The position numbers were made by a program, and so were the translations under genes. Under the pieces are notes generated by a model, which was given only the letters and a program-made list of their open reading frames with translations, ran no database searches and was not told where the DNA came from. From contig NZ_JAJSOH010000010.1 in the NCBI RefSeq assembly GCF_021277265.1, positions 124,001 through 188,000 on the forward strand: a DNA stretch of 64,000 bases. Reading direction: 5' to 3'. This stretch comes from Kineosporia rhizophila (lineage in GTDB: Bacteria; Actinomycetota; Actinomycetes; Actinomycetales; Kineosporiaceae). This document shows, one piece after another, positions 49,944 to 58,498 of this stretch; position 1 is the first letter of the stretch, and each line of letters begins with the position of its first letter.

Positions 49944-51119
49944 CTAGACCAGCGCGCTCACGCCGGTCACCGCCCGCCCGACGATGAGGCTGTTGATCTC
50001 CCGCGTGCCCTCGTAGGAGTACAGCGCCTCGGCGTCGGCGACGAACCGGCCGATGTCGTAGTCGAGCACGATCCCGTTGCCCGCCAGCAGTTCCCGGGCC
50101 CAGCCGACCACCTCCCGCATCCGGGTGGTGCAGTAGGCCTTGGCCAGGGCGGAGTGCTCGTCGCGGAACGTGCCCTCCTCCTGCAGCTGGGCCAGCCGCA
50201 CCACCATGCCCAGACAGGCGGTGGTGTTGCCGAGCATCCGCACCAGCAGGTCCTGGACCAGCTGGAAGCCCGCTATCGGGCGGCCGAACTGCTGGCGCTC
50301 CTTGCTGTACTGCAGCGCGATCTCGTAGGCCGCCATCATGACGCCGACCGCTTCCCAGGCCACCCCGCTGCGGGTGCGGCGCAGCACACCCGCCGTGTCG
50401 CGGAACGAGGTGGCTCCGGTCAGCCGGTTGCTCTCCGGCACCCGGCAGCCCTCCAGCGTGATGTCGGCGTTCTCGACGATCCGCAGGGCGATCTTGTTCT
50501 GGATCTTGCGGGTGGTCAGGCCGGGCGTGCCCTTCTCCACCACGAAGCCCTTCACCTTGCCGTCCTCGGTGTCGCGGGCCCAGACCACGATCAGGTCGGC
50601 GAACGTGGCGTTCCCGATCCAGCGCTTGGCCCCGTCGAGCACCCACTCCTCGCCCTCGCGGCGGGCGGTGGTGCGCATGCCCCCGGCGATGTCCGAACCG
50701 CTCTCGGGCTCGGTGAGGGCGAAGGCGCCGATCTTCTCCATCCGCGACATCGCGGGCAGCCAGCGTTCCTTCTGCTCGGCCGAGGCGCAGGCGGTGATGC
50801 TGCCCATCGCCAGGCCGGTGTGCACCCCGAAGAAGGTGGCGACCGAGGCGTCGGCGCGGGCCAGCTCCAGGGCCAGGAACCCGTTCAGCAGGCTGCGCTG
50901 CGGCTCCCCGGCCGACAGCGGGTGCGCCAGCCCGGCGATGTCCAGGCCGGCGAAGCCCTTGATCAGCTGGTGCGGGAACTCGGCCCGGCCCCAGTAGTCG
51001 TTGGCGATCGGCCGGACCTCGGTGTCGAGGAAGGCCCGGACCCGCTCCAGCACCTCCCGGTCGTCCTCGTCGAGGAGCGCCTCGAACTGGTACAGGTCAC
51101 CGGTGAGCAGTTCGGACAT
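49944..51119 (-). CDS. Acyl-CoA dehydrogenase (glutaryl-CoA dehydrogenase-like)
   Basis: 391 residues. FAD acyl-CoA dehydrogenase: GAFALTEPESGSDIAGG (FAD/CoA loop), RWIGNATFADLIVVWARD, RQQFGRPIAGFQLVQDLL and the catalytic Glu E370 in SYEGTREINSLIVGRAVTG. The last motif and the short N-terminus (DLYQFEALLDEDDREVLERVR) match the glutaryl-CoA/short branched class rather than the medium-chain enzymes. Without other lysine- or fatty-acid-degradation genes nearby, the substrate is uncertain. The DUF6158 gene ends 10 bases upstream on the same strand. Confidence 0.9.
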   Translation of the reverse strand: MSELLTGDLYQFEALLDEDDREVLERVRAFLDTEVRPIANDYWGRAEFPHQLIKGFAGLDIAGLAHPLSAGEPQRSLLNGFLALELARADASVATFFGVHTGLAMGSITACASAEQKERWLPAMSRMEKIGAFALTEPESGSDIAGGMRTTARREGEEWVLDGAKRWIGNATFADLIVVWARDTEDGKVKGFVVEKGTPGLTTRKIQNKIALRIVENADITLEGCRVPESNRLTGATSFRDTAGVLRRTRSGVAWEAVGVMMAAYEIALQYSKERQQFGRPIAGFQLVQDLLVRMLGNTTACLGMVVRLAQLQEEGTFRDEHSALAKAYCTTRMREVVGWARELLAGNGIVLDYDIGRFVADAEALYSYEGTREINSLIVGRAVTGVSALV

Positions 51120-51129
51120 GCGGCACTCC

Positions 51130-51360
51130 TTACTCGCGGCGCCCCGCGCGGGTGCGGGCCGGGTCGGGGGCCGCGTCGTCCGGGAAGCGGCGCAGGAACT
51201 CCTGTTCCAGCTCCAGCATGCGCCGGGTGTGTACCTCGAACGCGTCCTCCGTACCGTTCAGCATGACCTCGTGCCGGGTCTCGTGCAGGCGCGCGACCTC
51301 GCGGCGCAGGTCGTCGTCGGAGAGTTCGGCACCGGGTACGCCCTGGGATTCAGTGGTCAT
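51130..51360 (-). CDS. DUF6158-type small protein
   Basis: 76 residues from ATG 51360. The pattern GAELSDDDLRREVARLHETRHEVMLNGTEDAFEVHTRRMLELEQEFLRRFP is a two-helix charged protein found widely in actinomycetes (DUF6158). The helices are strongly amphipathic and could dimerise. Function unknown. It is likely co-transcribed with the acyl-CoA dehydrogenase. Confidence 0.8.
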   Translation of the reverse strand: MTTESQGVPGAELSDDDLRREVARLHETRHEVMLNGTEDAFEVHTRRMLELEQEFLRRFPDDAAPDPARTRAGRRE

Positions 51361-51420
51361 GCCTACCGGTCTAGCAGCTCGGTCACGATCCGCATCCGCT
51401 TCCGGCACCACCCGTTCGGC

Positions 51421-52443
51421 TCAGCCCCGCACCCCGCGCAGCAACCGCAGGACGGCTCGTTCGACCGACTCGTCGGCGCTCAGCTGTTCCGGCGCGCACC
51501 GTCGGGCCGCCCGGGCCACGGCGGCCCGGACGGTGGTGCCCTGCTGGAACCCGGCCACCACCCGGGGATCCACGTAGGAGGCGCGGCAGACCGCGGGGGT
51601 GTTGCCCAGTTGCTCCGAAACCTCCCGCATCACCCGGGAAACCGCGCGCTTCGCGGCCGTCGCCGAGGTCGGGCCCTCCAGCCCGGCGAAGGCGATGGCG
51701 GCCAGAACGGTGGCGTGCCAGGTACGGAAGTCCTTGGCCGAGGCGTCCCGCGCCACCACCGCTTTCACGTAGTGACTGATGTCGGTGCTGCCCAGGTCGA
51801 CCCACGACCGGTCGCGGTGCCAGGCCAGCAGCTCCTCTCCTCCGCCGCGCCGCCGCTTCAGCGTGCTCACCGCGTCCGCGATCGGCTCGTCGCTGATCGA
51901 GAACACCCGATGCACACCGGACTTGGCCGGGTAGGAGAACTCCACCACCCCACCGCGTCGGACCCGGACGTGTTCCCGGCGCAGGGTGGCCAGGCCGAAG
52001 CTGTTGTTCTCCTCGGCGTAGGCCTCACCCCCGATCCGGAAGAGGCCCACGTCGAGCAGCCGGAAGGCGATGGCCAGCGCCCGTTCCCGGGGCATGCCGG
52101 GCATCTCGAGGTGCTCCGCCACCCGCAGCCGGGCAGTGGGCAGCCGACGGGCGAAGTCCAGGACCTTGACGTGCTTGTCGGCATCCCGGCTCTCACGCCA
52201 CTGCGGGTGGTAGAGGTACTGACGGCGTCCGGCCGCGTCGGTACCCACGGCCTGCAGATGCCCGTTGGGCCAGGGGCAGATCCAGACATCCTGCCAGGCG
52301 GGCGGAATCACCAGCTCGCGGATCCGCTGCACCTGTTCGGCCTCGGCCAGCCGGACACCCTGCTCGTCCAGGTAGACGAAACCCTTGCCGCTACGTCGGC
52401 GGGTCCAGCCCGGCCGGTGCGCAGAACTGCGCCGAAGCCTCAT
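51421..52443 (-). CDS. DNA topoisomerase IB (poxvirus/bacterial type)
   Basis: 340 residues from ATG 52443, matching the usual bacterial start MRLRRS...; upstream in-frame ATGs exist at 52452 and 52479. It relaxes supercoils through a 3'-phosphotyrosyl intermediate. Catalytic residues visible: R136 in LFRIGGEAYAEEN, Lys in YPAKSGVHR, R240 in AKDFRTWHATV and nucleophile Y290 in CRASYVDPRV. The N-terminal beta domain carries WQDVWICPWPNGHLQAVGTDAAGRRQY. Stand-alone accessory gene, common in actinomycetes. Confidence 0.93.
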   Translation of the reverse strand: MRLRRSSAHRPGWTRRRSGKGFVYLDEQGVRLAEAEQVQRIRELVIPPAWQDVWICPWPNGHLQAVGTDAAGRRQYLYHPQWRESRDADKHVKVLDFARRLPTARLRVAEHLEMPGMPRERALAIAFRLLDVGLFRIGGEAYAEENNSFGLATLRREHVRVRRGGVVEFSYPAKSGVHRVFSISDEPIADAVSTLKRRRGGGEELLAWHRDRSWVDLGSTDISHYVKAVVARDASAKDFRTWHATVLAAIAFAGLEGPTSATAAKRAVSRVMREVSEQLGNTPAVCRASYVDPRVVAGFQQGTTVRAAVARAARRCAPEQLSADESVERAVLRLLRGVRG

Positions 52444-52557
52444 CCGTACCATCCAGAACACCCGGGACAACCGAAACAAGCGGAACAGGAAGCTGAACCG
52501 TCCAGCCCATCATCCGGACCGTTTCCGGACGCGCGAGCCCAGAGGGCACCTGAGAGC

Positions 52558-53238
52558 TCACCCGCGGCTCGACCTGACCTCGCTGCCGGGCGGCTGTCCA
52601 CCTCGCCGGTGCCCGGTCTCCCAGGCCCAGGCCGCGATGCCGACCCGGTTGCGCACCCCCAGCTTCTGCTGGACGTGGGTCAGATGGGTCTTCACCGTGC
52701 CCGCGGTGATGAAGAGTTCGACCCCGATCTCGGGATTGGTCAGGCCGTCGGCCACCAGGGCCACGATGTCGAGCTCCCGGTCGGTGAGCGGCGTCCCGCC
52801 GACCGACGGCGCCTCGATCGGGGACAGCTGCCGGAGCAGGCGGACCGTCACGGCCGGGCTGATCAGGGAGTCGCCGACCATCGCCGCCCGCACCGCCTCG
52901 GTCAGCAGCGCGCTGCCGGAGTGCTTGAGCAGGAACCCGCAGGCGCCGTTGCGCAGGGCGGTGTGCACGTAGGCGTCCAGGTCGTAGGTGGTGACCACGA
53001 CCACCCTGACCGCGGGCAGGCTGTCGCGCAGGACGCGGGTGAGTTCCAGCCCGTCCATCCGCGGCATCCGGATGTCCGCCACCACCACGTCCGGCCGCAA
53101 CCGACGCACCAGCTCCAACGCCTGAACACCGTCGACCGCCTCCCCCACCACGTCGATGTCGGGCGCGGCCGACAGAATGGTGCGGAACCCGAAGCGCACC
53201 GCCTCCTGATCGTCCGCGATCAGTACCTTGACCCTCAT
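52558..53238 (-). CDS. NarL/LuxR-family response regulator
   Basis: 226 residues from ATG 53238, overlapping the kinase stop by 4 bases. Receiver domain: acidic pair D9/D10, phospho-acceptor D55 in VVADIRMP, Thr in VVTTYD and K105 in FLLKH. Linker, then a LuxR helix-turn-helix (LTDRELDIVALVADGLTNPEIGVELFITAGTVKTHLTHVQQKLGVRNR). Regulates unknown genes; the membrane protein encoded divergently from the kinase is a candidate target. Confidence 0.94.
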   Translation of the reverse strand: MRVKVLIADDQEAVRFGFRTILSAAPDIDVVGEAVDGVQALELVRRLRPDVVVADIRMPRMDGLELTRVLRDSLPAVRVVVVTTYDLDAYVHTALRNGACGFLLKHSGSALLTEAVRAAMVGDSLISPAVTVRLLRQLSPIEAPSVGGTPLTDRELDIVALVADGLTNPEIGVELFITAGTVKTHLTHVQQKLGVRNRVGIAAWAWETGHRRGGQPPGSEVRSSRG

Positions 53239-54458
53239 CGCCCACCACCCCCGTCGCCAGTTCTGTTTCCGAGCAACAACTCTGCCCTGACCTGCCAACC
53301 GCCGGAGGGCAGGGGCCCGGCCGCGAAGGTGCCCTCGAGCGCCTGCACCCGTTGGGCCAGGTTGCGTAGCCCGGTCCCGCCGGAACGGCGTTTCGCGAGA
53401 CCCCGAACAGCAGACGCACGGACGTCTTCAGGTTCCTGATCGATGATGCGCAGCACCAGGACTTCCCCCTCCGGCACAAGACTCACCGTGACCCGGGCCT
53501 CGGGGCCGGCATGACGACGGACGTTGGTCAGTGCTTCCACGACGATGCGGTACACCGTTGCCGACGTCTCCCGGGGCAGGGCAGGAATCAGATCGGTGTG
53601 CAGGTCCAGTTCAACCGCTCCAGCACCGGGACTCCGGTAACGATCGAGGAGTTCGGGCAGGTCCTCGACTCCGGGAAGCGGCGTGCGAGAGGTTGTTCCT
53701 ACCCCGGCTTCCAGATCACGCATCACCTGGATGGTGCGGTCCATCGACGCCAGCGCCTGAGTTCCGTCGCTCTCGATCTCCTGCAGCAGGCGGCCCGCCG
53801 CCTGGGGATCCGTATCGAGCAGCACCTGGGCAGCCTGCGCCCGGATCACCATCGCACTGACGTCGTGGGCCACGAAATCATGCAGATCGGTGGCCAGTCG
53901 GAGACGCTGGGTGCGATGGGCGTGGGCGACGGCGCGGACCCGGCGGGCATCCAGCCAGCGCAGGTAACACCCCGAGGCGACCGCGAACAGACCGGCCAGC
54001 GACCAGAATCCGCTGACCAGTACGAGGTTCCACCAGCCTTCGTCCACCTCGCCGGTGACCGGTATCCCCAGGACGGCCACAGCCAGAACGCCCAGAGAAC
54101 CGGCGACGACCGCCAGCCGGACGGCACCCCGCCGGCAGACCAGAGCGATCAGCACCATCAGGAGCAGGGTCTGCAGCAGTGGCCAGGGCCCCGCCCGGGT
54201 GCGCTGCTCGTCGAACACCCAGAAGGCTGTGGCAGTTGCCGAGACCAGGCTCGCCGCAACCACTGCGGACGGAAACCTACGAACGTCGACGGATCTGCGG
54301 CCTAGAAGGAGAGCCAGAAACACCAGATTGAGGACGGGTGGCAGCGCCAACAGCGGGTCGGGTCGCGGATGCACGACGACAGTTGTCATCAGTGGGACCA
54401 CGACCGCCGTCGCCGCGAGCGCCCGGCGCCCCATCCGCCGGGCCACTCGCATCACCAT
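53235..54458 (-). CDS. Membrane sensor histidine kinase, NarL-partner type (HisKA_3)
   Basis: 407 residues from ATG 54458 (start uncertain, as upstream in-frame starts exist). Five or six membrane helices fill about residues 10-165 with no large outside loop, so it probably senses a membrane state. The dimerisation/phosphorylation box is LRLATDLHDFVAHDVSAMVIRAQ with H193. The HATPase domain shows VVEALTNVRRHAG (N-box), a degenerate G1 (LRIIDQEPE) and GGTGLRNLAQRVQAL (G2). The G1 box lacks the usual DxGxG, but HisKA_3 kinases tolerate variation. Paired with the response regulator. Confidence 0.89.
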   Translation of the reverse strand: MVMRVARRMGRRALAATAVVVPLMTTVVVHPRPDPLLALPPVLNLVFLALLLGRRSVDVRRFPSAVVAASLVSATATAFWVFDEQRTRAGPWPLLQTLLLMVLIALVCRRGAVRLAVVAGSLGVLAVAVLGIPVTGEVDEGWWNLVLVSGFWSLAGLFAVASGCYLRWLDARRVRAVAHAHRTQRLRLATDLHDFVAHDVSAMVIRAQAAQVLLDTDPQAAGRLLQEIESDGTQALASMDRTIQVMRDLEAGVGTTSRTPLPGVEDLPELLDRYRSPGAGAVELDLHTDLIPALPRETSATVYRIVVEALTNVRRHAGPEARVTVSLVPEGEVLVLRIIDQEPEDVRASAVRGLAKRRSGGTGLRNLAQRVQALEGTFAAGPLPSGGWQVRAELLLGNRTGDGGGGR

Positions 54459-54584
54459 CGCCGAGGCTGCCACCAGCTCAAGATATCCGGCGCCTCGGCC
54501 GCCCGGTATCTCCCGATCGGCAGATGTCCACCCGGGCGGGCGGCCGCGAATCTGATGGCACCCACCCACTCAAGGAGCCCGACC

Positions 54585-55514
54585 ATGTCGATCCGCAAAC
54601 GCGCCACCCAGTTGTGGTGCATCCTCGCCTTCCTGTTGCACGGCTACTGGGTTTTCGCCGGTGGCGCCCCGCTGGGCGCCGCCGACGACGACGCCGCCAG
54701 CATGGGCAGCTGGCTGGCCGGCGCCTCTGCCCGGCCGGTGAGCGCCGTGCTGTCGGTCACCGCCCTGACCGCACTGGCGGCGCTCACGGCCGCGACGCGA
54801 CGCGACCTTCCGGGTTGGGTCCGGACGGCCGGGCTCCTGGCGCCGGCCCTGCTCTTCCTCCTGGTTCCGGACGTGCGCATGCTCCAGACCGCGGCCTACG
54901 GGATGCACGGGTACTTCGGACGAGTGGACGCCGCCGTGCTGCACCAGCTCTTCTGCCTGACCGGCGCCATCCTCCTGGCCTCCACCGCCCTGGCTGACCT
55001 GCACAGGCCGGCTGAACCTCGGCAGTGGGTCCGGATCGGACGCTGGGCCACCATCTTTGCCGCCCTGGCCCCCTTGCCCTACGCGGTGCAACGCGCGGTC
55101 TGGAACCTGGGTATCCCGCTGGGAGTGGACCGCGAGTTCATCCGAGACCTGAGCGCCGACCTGTCGGCCAAGGACGTCAGCCCACTCATCGCCTACAGCC
55201 TGCCCGCATCCGCACTTCTGGGCTCGGTGCTGACCCTGGGGCTGATCATGCGCTGGGGCGAGGTCCTGCCGGGCTGGGTGCCCGGGCTGGGTGGGCGACG
55301 GGTGCCGGTACTGCTGGCCGTCATCCCCGGAACCGTGATGAGCGTGATGATCACCGTCGCCGGTCTCTCGGTGCTCCGGTTCGCCCTCCAGGGTGGCCTC
55401 ACCGGCGCCGGGGTTCCCGGGTTGCTGTGGCTGCCCTGGGGAATCGCTCTGGGCCTGGCCACCTACGCCTACTACCAGCGCCGGACGACCTCATGCGCTA
55501 CACGTCGGTTGTGA
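54585..55514 (+). CDS. Multi-pass membrane protein of unknown function
   Basis: 309 residues from ATG 54585, with AAGGAG upstream. About eight membrane helices; WCILAFLLHGYWVFAGG at the start, a conserved-looking MHGYFGRVDAAVLHQLFCLTG and PLPYAVQRAVWNLGIPLGVDREF. His, Trp and Asp residues within or at the edges of helices are notable. I do not recognise the family. It is divergent from the sensor kinase with 126 bases between starts, a common arrangement for a target or sensor partner of the two-component system. Its 3' end overlaps the convergent SDR gene by 17 bases. Confidence 0.7.
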   Translation: MSIRKRATQLWCILAFLLHGYWVFAGGAPLGAADDDAASMGSWLAGASARPVSAVLSVTALTALAALTAATRRDLPGWVRTAGLLAPALLFLLVPDVRMLQTAAYGMHGYFGRVDAAVLHQLFCLTGAILLASTALADLHRPAEPRQWVRIGRWATIFAALAPLPYAVQRAVWNLGIPLGVDREFIRDLSADLSAKDVSPLIAYSLPASALLGSVLTLGLIMRWGEVLPGWVPGLGGRRVPVLLAVIPGTVMSVMITVAGLSVLRFALQGGLTGAGVPGLLWLPWGIALGLATYAYYQRRTTSCATRRL

Positions 55515-56328
55515 AGGCCAGCGCCTTGCCCGCCTCCACCTCGGCCCGCAGCGTGTCCAGGCGACCGCCGGCCAGGGCGTAGGAGTCGGAGCCGAGCAGC
55601 TGGTGCAGCGGCGCGTCGCCCCGTTCCACCACCTCGACGATCGCGGCCGCCACCTTCACCGGGTCACCGAGCTGGGTGCCGGGCATGGCCTGGTGCTGGG
55701 CGATCATCTCCCGGACGGCCTCGTACCCCTCCACCGGCGCCTGCGGCAGGGCCAGGGAACCGGCCCGCAGGAAGTCGGTGCGCACGTAGCCGGGCTCGAC
55801 CAGGTTGACCCGGATGCCCAGGTGGGCGACCTCGGCGGCGAGCGAGTCGGTCAGGCCCTCCAGGGCGAACTTGCCCGCGGTGTACAGGCCCCACCCGGGG
55901 AACGGGACCAGGCCGACGATCGAGGAGACGTTGACGATGTGCCCGGCCCGGGCGGTCCGCATCTGCGGCAGGACCGCGCGCAGCACGTTCCAGACGCCGA
56001 AGACCTGCACGTCGAACATCTTCCGGACCTCGGCGTCGGAGATCTCCTCGACCGCGCCGAGGTGGCCGTAGCCGGCATTGTTCACCACCACGTCGAGGCC
56101 GCCGAACCGCTCGGTGACGGCCGCCACCGCCTCGCCGACCTGCTTCTCGTCGGCCAGGTCGATCTCCAGCGGCAGCAGGCGGGGCCAGTCGGCGCTGCCA
56201 CCCAGGGCCTGGTCGAGCCGCTCGGCCGAGCGGGTGGTCGCCGCCACGTTCTCGCCGCGCTCGAGCAGGGTGCGGACCAGTTCCAGGCCGATTCCGCGGG
56301 ATGCGCCGGTGACGAGCCAGGTGGACAT
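55498..56328 (-). CDS. Classical SDR oxidoreductase
   Basis: 276 residues. TGASRGIG cofactor motif (7-14), NNAGYG strand, VSSIVG with the catalytic Ser, catalytic Y149/K153 in LYTAGKFALEGL, and VEPGYVRTDFLR after it. This subgroup (often annotated as oxidoreductase next to XRE/MmyB or TetR regulators) acts on unknown carbonyl compounds. It is divergent from an MmyB-like regulator, a very frequent pairing in actinomycetes where the regulator controls the SDR. Confidence 0.9.
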   Translation of the reverse strand: MSTWLVTGASRGIGLELVRTLLERGENVAATTRSAERLDQALGGSADWPRLLPLEIDLADEKQVGEAVAAVTERFGGLDVVVNNAGYGHLGAVEEISDAEVRKMFDVQVFGVWNVLRAVLPQMRTARAGHIVNVSSIVGLVPFPGWGLYTAGKFALEGLTDSLAAEVAHLGIRVNLVEPGYVRTDFLRAGSLALPQAPVEGYEAVREMIAQHQAMPGTQLGDPVKVAAAIVEVVERGDAPLHQLLGSDSYALAGGRLDTLRAEVEAGKALAFTTDV

Positions 56329-56481
56329 GAGAACTCCTCATCTGTGGTTGCTTTCGTTAGGTCCAGGTTCCCGCTCGCCGGACCCACGTCACCACGGTCT
56401 GCCTCGCCCAGCCCTGCCTGGGAACGACGCACCCACCCAGGAGGCTGCCCCCGAGGGCCGGGGCGCGTGAGGATGGGGAAC
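56329..56481. promoter_or_regulatory. Divergent promoter region SDR / MmyB-like regulator
   Basis: The 153-base gap should contain both promoters and the regulator's binding site. I could not pick out a clear palindrome by eye. Confidence 0.35.
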
Positions 56482-57405
56482 ATGAGCGATCTGGGTGACT
56501 TCCTGCGCAACTGCCGGGCCGGCCGGACGCCGGAGGAGGTCGGCCTGGACACCGATCCGAACGGCACCCCGCGCCGGGTGCAGGGGCTGCGCCGGGAAGA
56601 GGTGGCGCAACTGGCCGGGGTGAGCGTGGACTACTACACCCGGCTGGAACAGGGCCGGCACAGCACCCCGTCCGAGTCGGTGGTGGAGGCGCTGGCCCGG
56701 GCCCTGCGCCTGGACGACGCCGCTCGCGCCCACCTGATCGATCTCGCCCGGCCCGTGCGCCGCCAGACGGGGGCCCAGCCCCGGAGTCAGCGGGTCCGGC
56801 CGGCCGTGCAGCAGATGCTGGCCTCGCTGGTCGACCACCCGGCCCTGCTGCTGGGCCGGCGCACCGACGTCCTGGCCTCCAACCCCCTGGCCACCGCCCT
56901 GTTCACGAACTGGCGGAAACTGCCTGCGGCAGAACGCAACTACACCCGCTGGGTGCTGCTCGACCCGCTGGCCCGCGAACGGTTCCCCGACTGGGCGCAG
57001 GTGGCGGCCGACGCGGTGGGCACCCTGCGACTGGAGGCCGGACGGCGCCCGGACGACCCGGCCCTGAACGCCCTGGTCGGCGAACTGACGATCAGGAGCC
57101 CCGAGTTCCGGGCGGCCTGGGACGGGCACCGGGTGCACGCGCGCACGCACGGCACCAAGCGCATGACGCATCCGGAGGTCGGGCCGATCACCCTGCAGTT
57201 CGAGGCGCTGACGCTGGCCGGCGACGACGACCAGACCCTCTTCGTGTACAACGCCGCCCCCGGCAGCGCCTCCGGCGACAACCTGCGCCTGCTGGCCCTC
57301 AGCCTCGGGGTCGCAGACGCAGCGGCGGAAGTACCGGGGCCGGAAGCGGATCCGGCTGCCCCGAAGGGAACTCACCGAAGCGCTTCGGACCGTCGGAGCC
57401 ACTGA
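56482..57405 (+). CDS. XRE-family regulator with MmyB-like ligand domain
   Basis: 307 residues from ATG 56482 (ATG 56473 also in frame). N-terminal helix-turn-helix: LGDFLRNCRAGRTPEEVGL, RRVQGLRREEVAQLAGVSVDYYTRLEQGR, SESVVEALARALRLDDAARAHLIDLA. The C-terminal MmyB-like PAS-type domain (about 105-275) shows LLGRRTDVLASNPLATALFTNW and the final LTLAGDDDQTLFVYNAAPGS. This family binds a fatty acid or similar ligand and typically controls a divergent SDR, as here. Its last 107 bases overlap the 3' end of the convergent pirin gene. Confidence 0.92.
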   Translation: MSDLGDFLRNCRAGRTPEEVGLDTDPNGTPRRVQGLRREEVAQLAGVSVDYYTRLEQGRHSTPSESVVEALARALRLDDAARAHLIDLARPVRRQTGAQPRSQRVRPAVQQMLASLVDHPALLLGRRTDVLASNPLATALFTNWRKLPAAERNYTRWVLLDPLARERFPDWAQVAADAVGTLRLEAGRRPDDPALNALVGELTIRSPEFRAAWDGHRVHARTHGTKRMTHPEVGPITLQFEALTLAGDDDQTLFVYNAAPGSASGDNLRLLALSLGVADAAAEVPGPEADPAAPKGTHRSASDRRSH

Positions 57406-58270
57406 TCTCGGCCTGCCAGGCGGCCCGGAACCCGGCGATCTCGTCGTGGTCGCGGCCCACGAAGTTCCACCACATGACGATCTGCTCGCCCAGCGGCTCA
57501 CCTCCGATCAGAACCAGACGAACAGAGGACGAGTCTGCGCGGAGTACCAGTTTCCGGTGCCCCGGTGGCAGATAGGCCAGGTGGTCGGCCGCCACCGCGT
57601 GATCGTTCACCTGCACGGCGCCCTGATCGACCAGCACGCCGTGCTCAAAACCCTCGGCAATGGCCAACTCCAGGACTTCCCCGGCGGGAAGCAGGATCTC
57701 GGCGCCGAGCAGCGGCGGCGTGTAGGTGGGCACCGGTGAGCTGCTGCCGGCCAGCGAGCCGATGAACACCCGAACATCGGCCCCGCCCAACCGGATCGGC
57801 TCGGGCGCGTAGTGATGGAAGGTGGGCGGCATGTCCCGGGTGGCCTCCGGCAACGCGTACCACAGCTGGGCGCCGTGCAGCGTGGTCGTCTCGGGCGTGG
57901 AGATCTCCTGGTGCGAGATGCCGTGCCCGGCCACCATCAGATTCACCTCGCCCGGCCTGACCCGCGCGGCGAAACCGGCCGAGTCCAGGTGGTCGATCTC
58001 GCCGGTGAACAGCCAGCTGACCGTGGCCAGACCGGTGTGCGGGTGCCGGGCGACCCGCATGCCGCCGGTGGCCTCCACCTCGTCCGGGCCGTAGTGGTCG
58101 AGGAAGCACCAGGCCCCGATCAGGGTGCGCTGACGCTGGGGCAGCGCGCGCCGCACCGACATCGACCGCGGGCCACCCAGCGGAACGTCGCGCGGTTCGA
58201 GCACCTCCACACCGTCGGCCGGTGCACTGTCGCAGACCACCTCGACGGGCCTTTCCTCAACATTGCTCAC
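57299..58270 (-). CDS. Pirin-family protein
   Basis: 323 residues. Double cupin. The metal-binding N-terminal cupin has FLDHYGPDEVE, RVARHPHTGLATVSWLFTGEIDHLDS and GHGISHQEIS with the usual His/Glu ligands, and the C-terminal cupin begins near LLGAEILLPAGEVLEL. Bacterial pirins can be quercetinases or bind partner enzymes and redox regulators. The last 35 residues, encoded in the overlap with the XRE gene, are Pro/Arg-rich and probably dispensable. Confidence 0.91.
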   Translation of the reverse strand: MSNVEERPVEVVCDSAPADGVEVLEPRDVPLGGPRSMSVRRALPQRQRTLIGAWCFLDHYGPDEVEATGGMRVARHPHTGLATVSWLFTGEIDHLDSAGFAARVRPGEVNLMVAGHGISHQEISTPETTTLHGAQLWYALPEATRDMPPTFHHYAPEPIRLGGADVRVFIGSLAGSSSPVPTYTPPLLGAEILLPAGEVLELAIAEGFEHGVLVDQGAVQVNDHAVAADHLAYLPPGHRKLVLRADSSSVRLVLIGGEPLGEQIVMWWNFVGRDHDEIAGFRAAWQAEISGSDGPKRFGEFPSGQPDPLPAPVLPPLRLRPRG

Positions 58271-58498
58271 GTCCGCAGCTTAGGTTGTGCCACTCAGCGC
58301 TCATCCCCACAAACATTTGTGTCACGTTTCGGTGGATTGGTGACTTTCCGTTGAGTCGTGACGTATCTTCCGTGACGTGCCTGCCCGTTTCATCCAGGTT
58401 GATCATGGGTTCTCCGTGGCTCGACCTCCGGATGCAGCGGCGGCCGGCGTCGTCCCCTCCAGGCGCCTCCCTCACCCCCGCACAAGAAAGGCAGCCGC
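58271..58498. promoter_or_regulatory. Divergent region pirin / EspI-like ATPase with GTGAC repeats
   Basis: 228 bases, relatively AT-rich. It holds a short palindrome CACAAACATTTGTG (about 58300-58313) and several GTGAC words, including a direct repeat CGTGACGT spaced 15 bases apart (about 58358-58380). These could be regulator sites for the ATPase gene. Confidence 0.4.

Noticed and set aside
51001..53439. 812-residue plus-strand frame spanning the acyl-CoA dehydrogenase start, topoisomerase IB and response regulator
   Set aside because: It runs antisense through three well-defined minus-strand genes and shows no domain.
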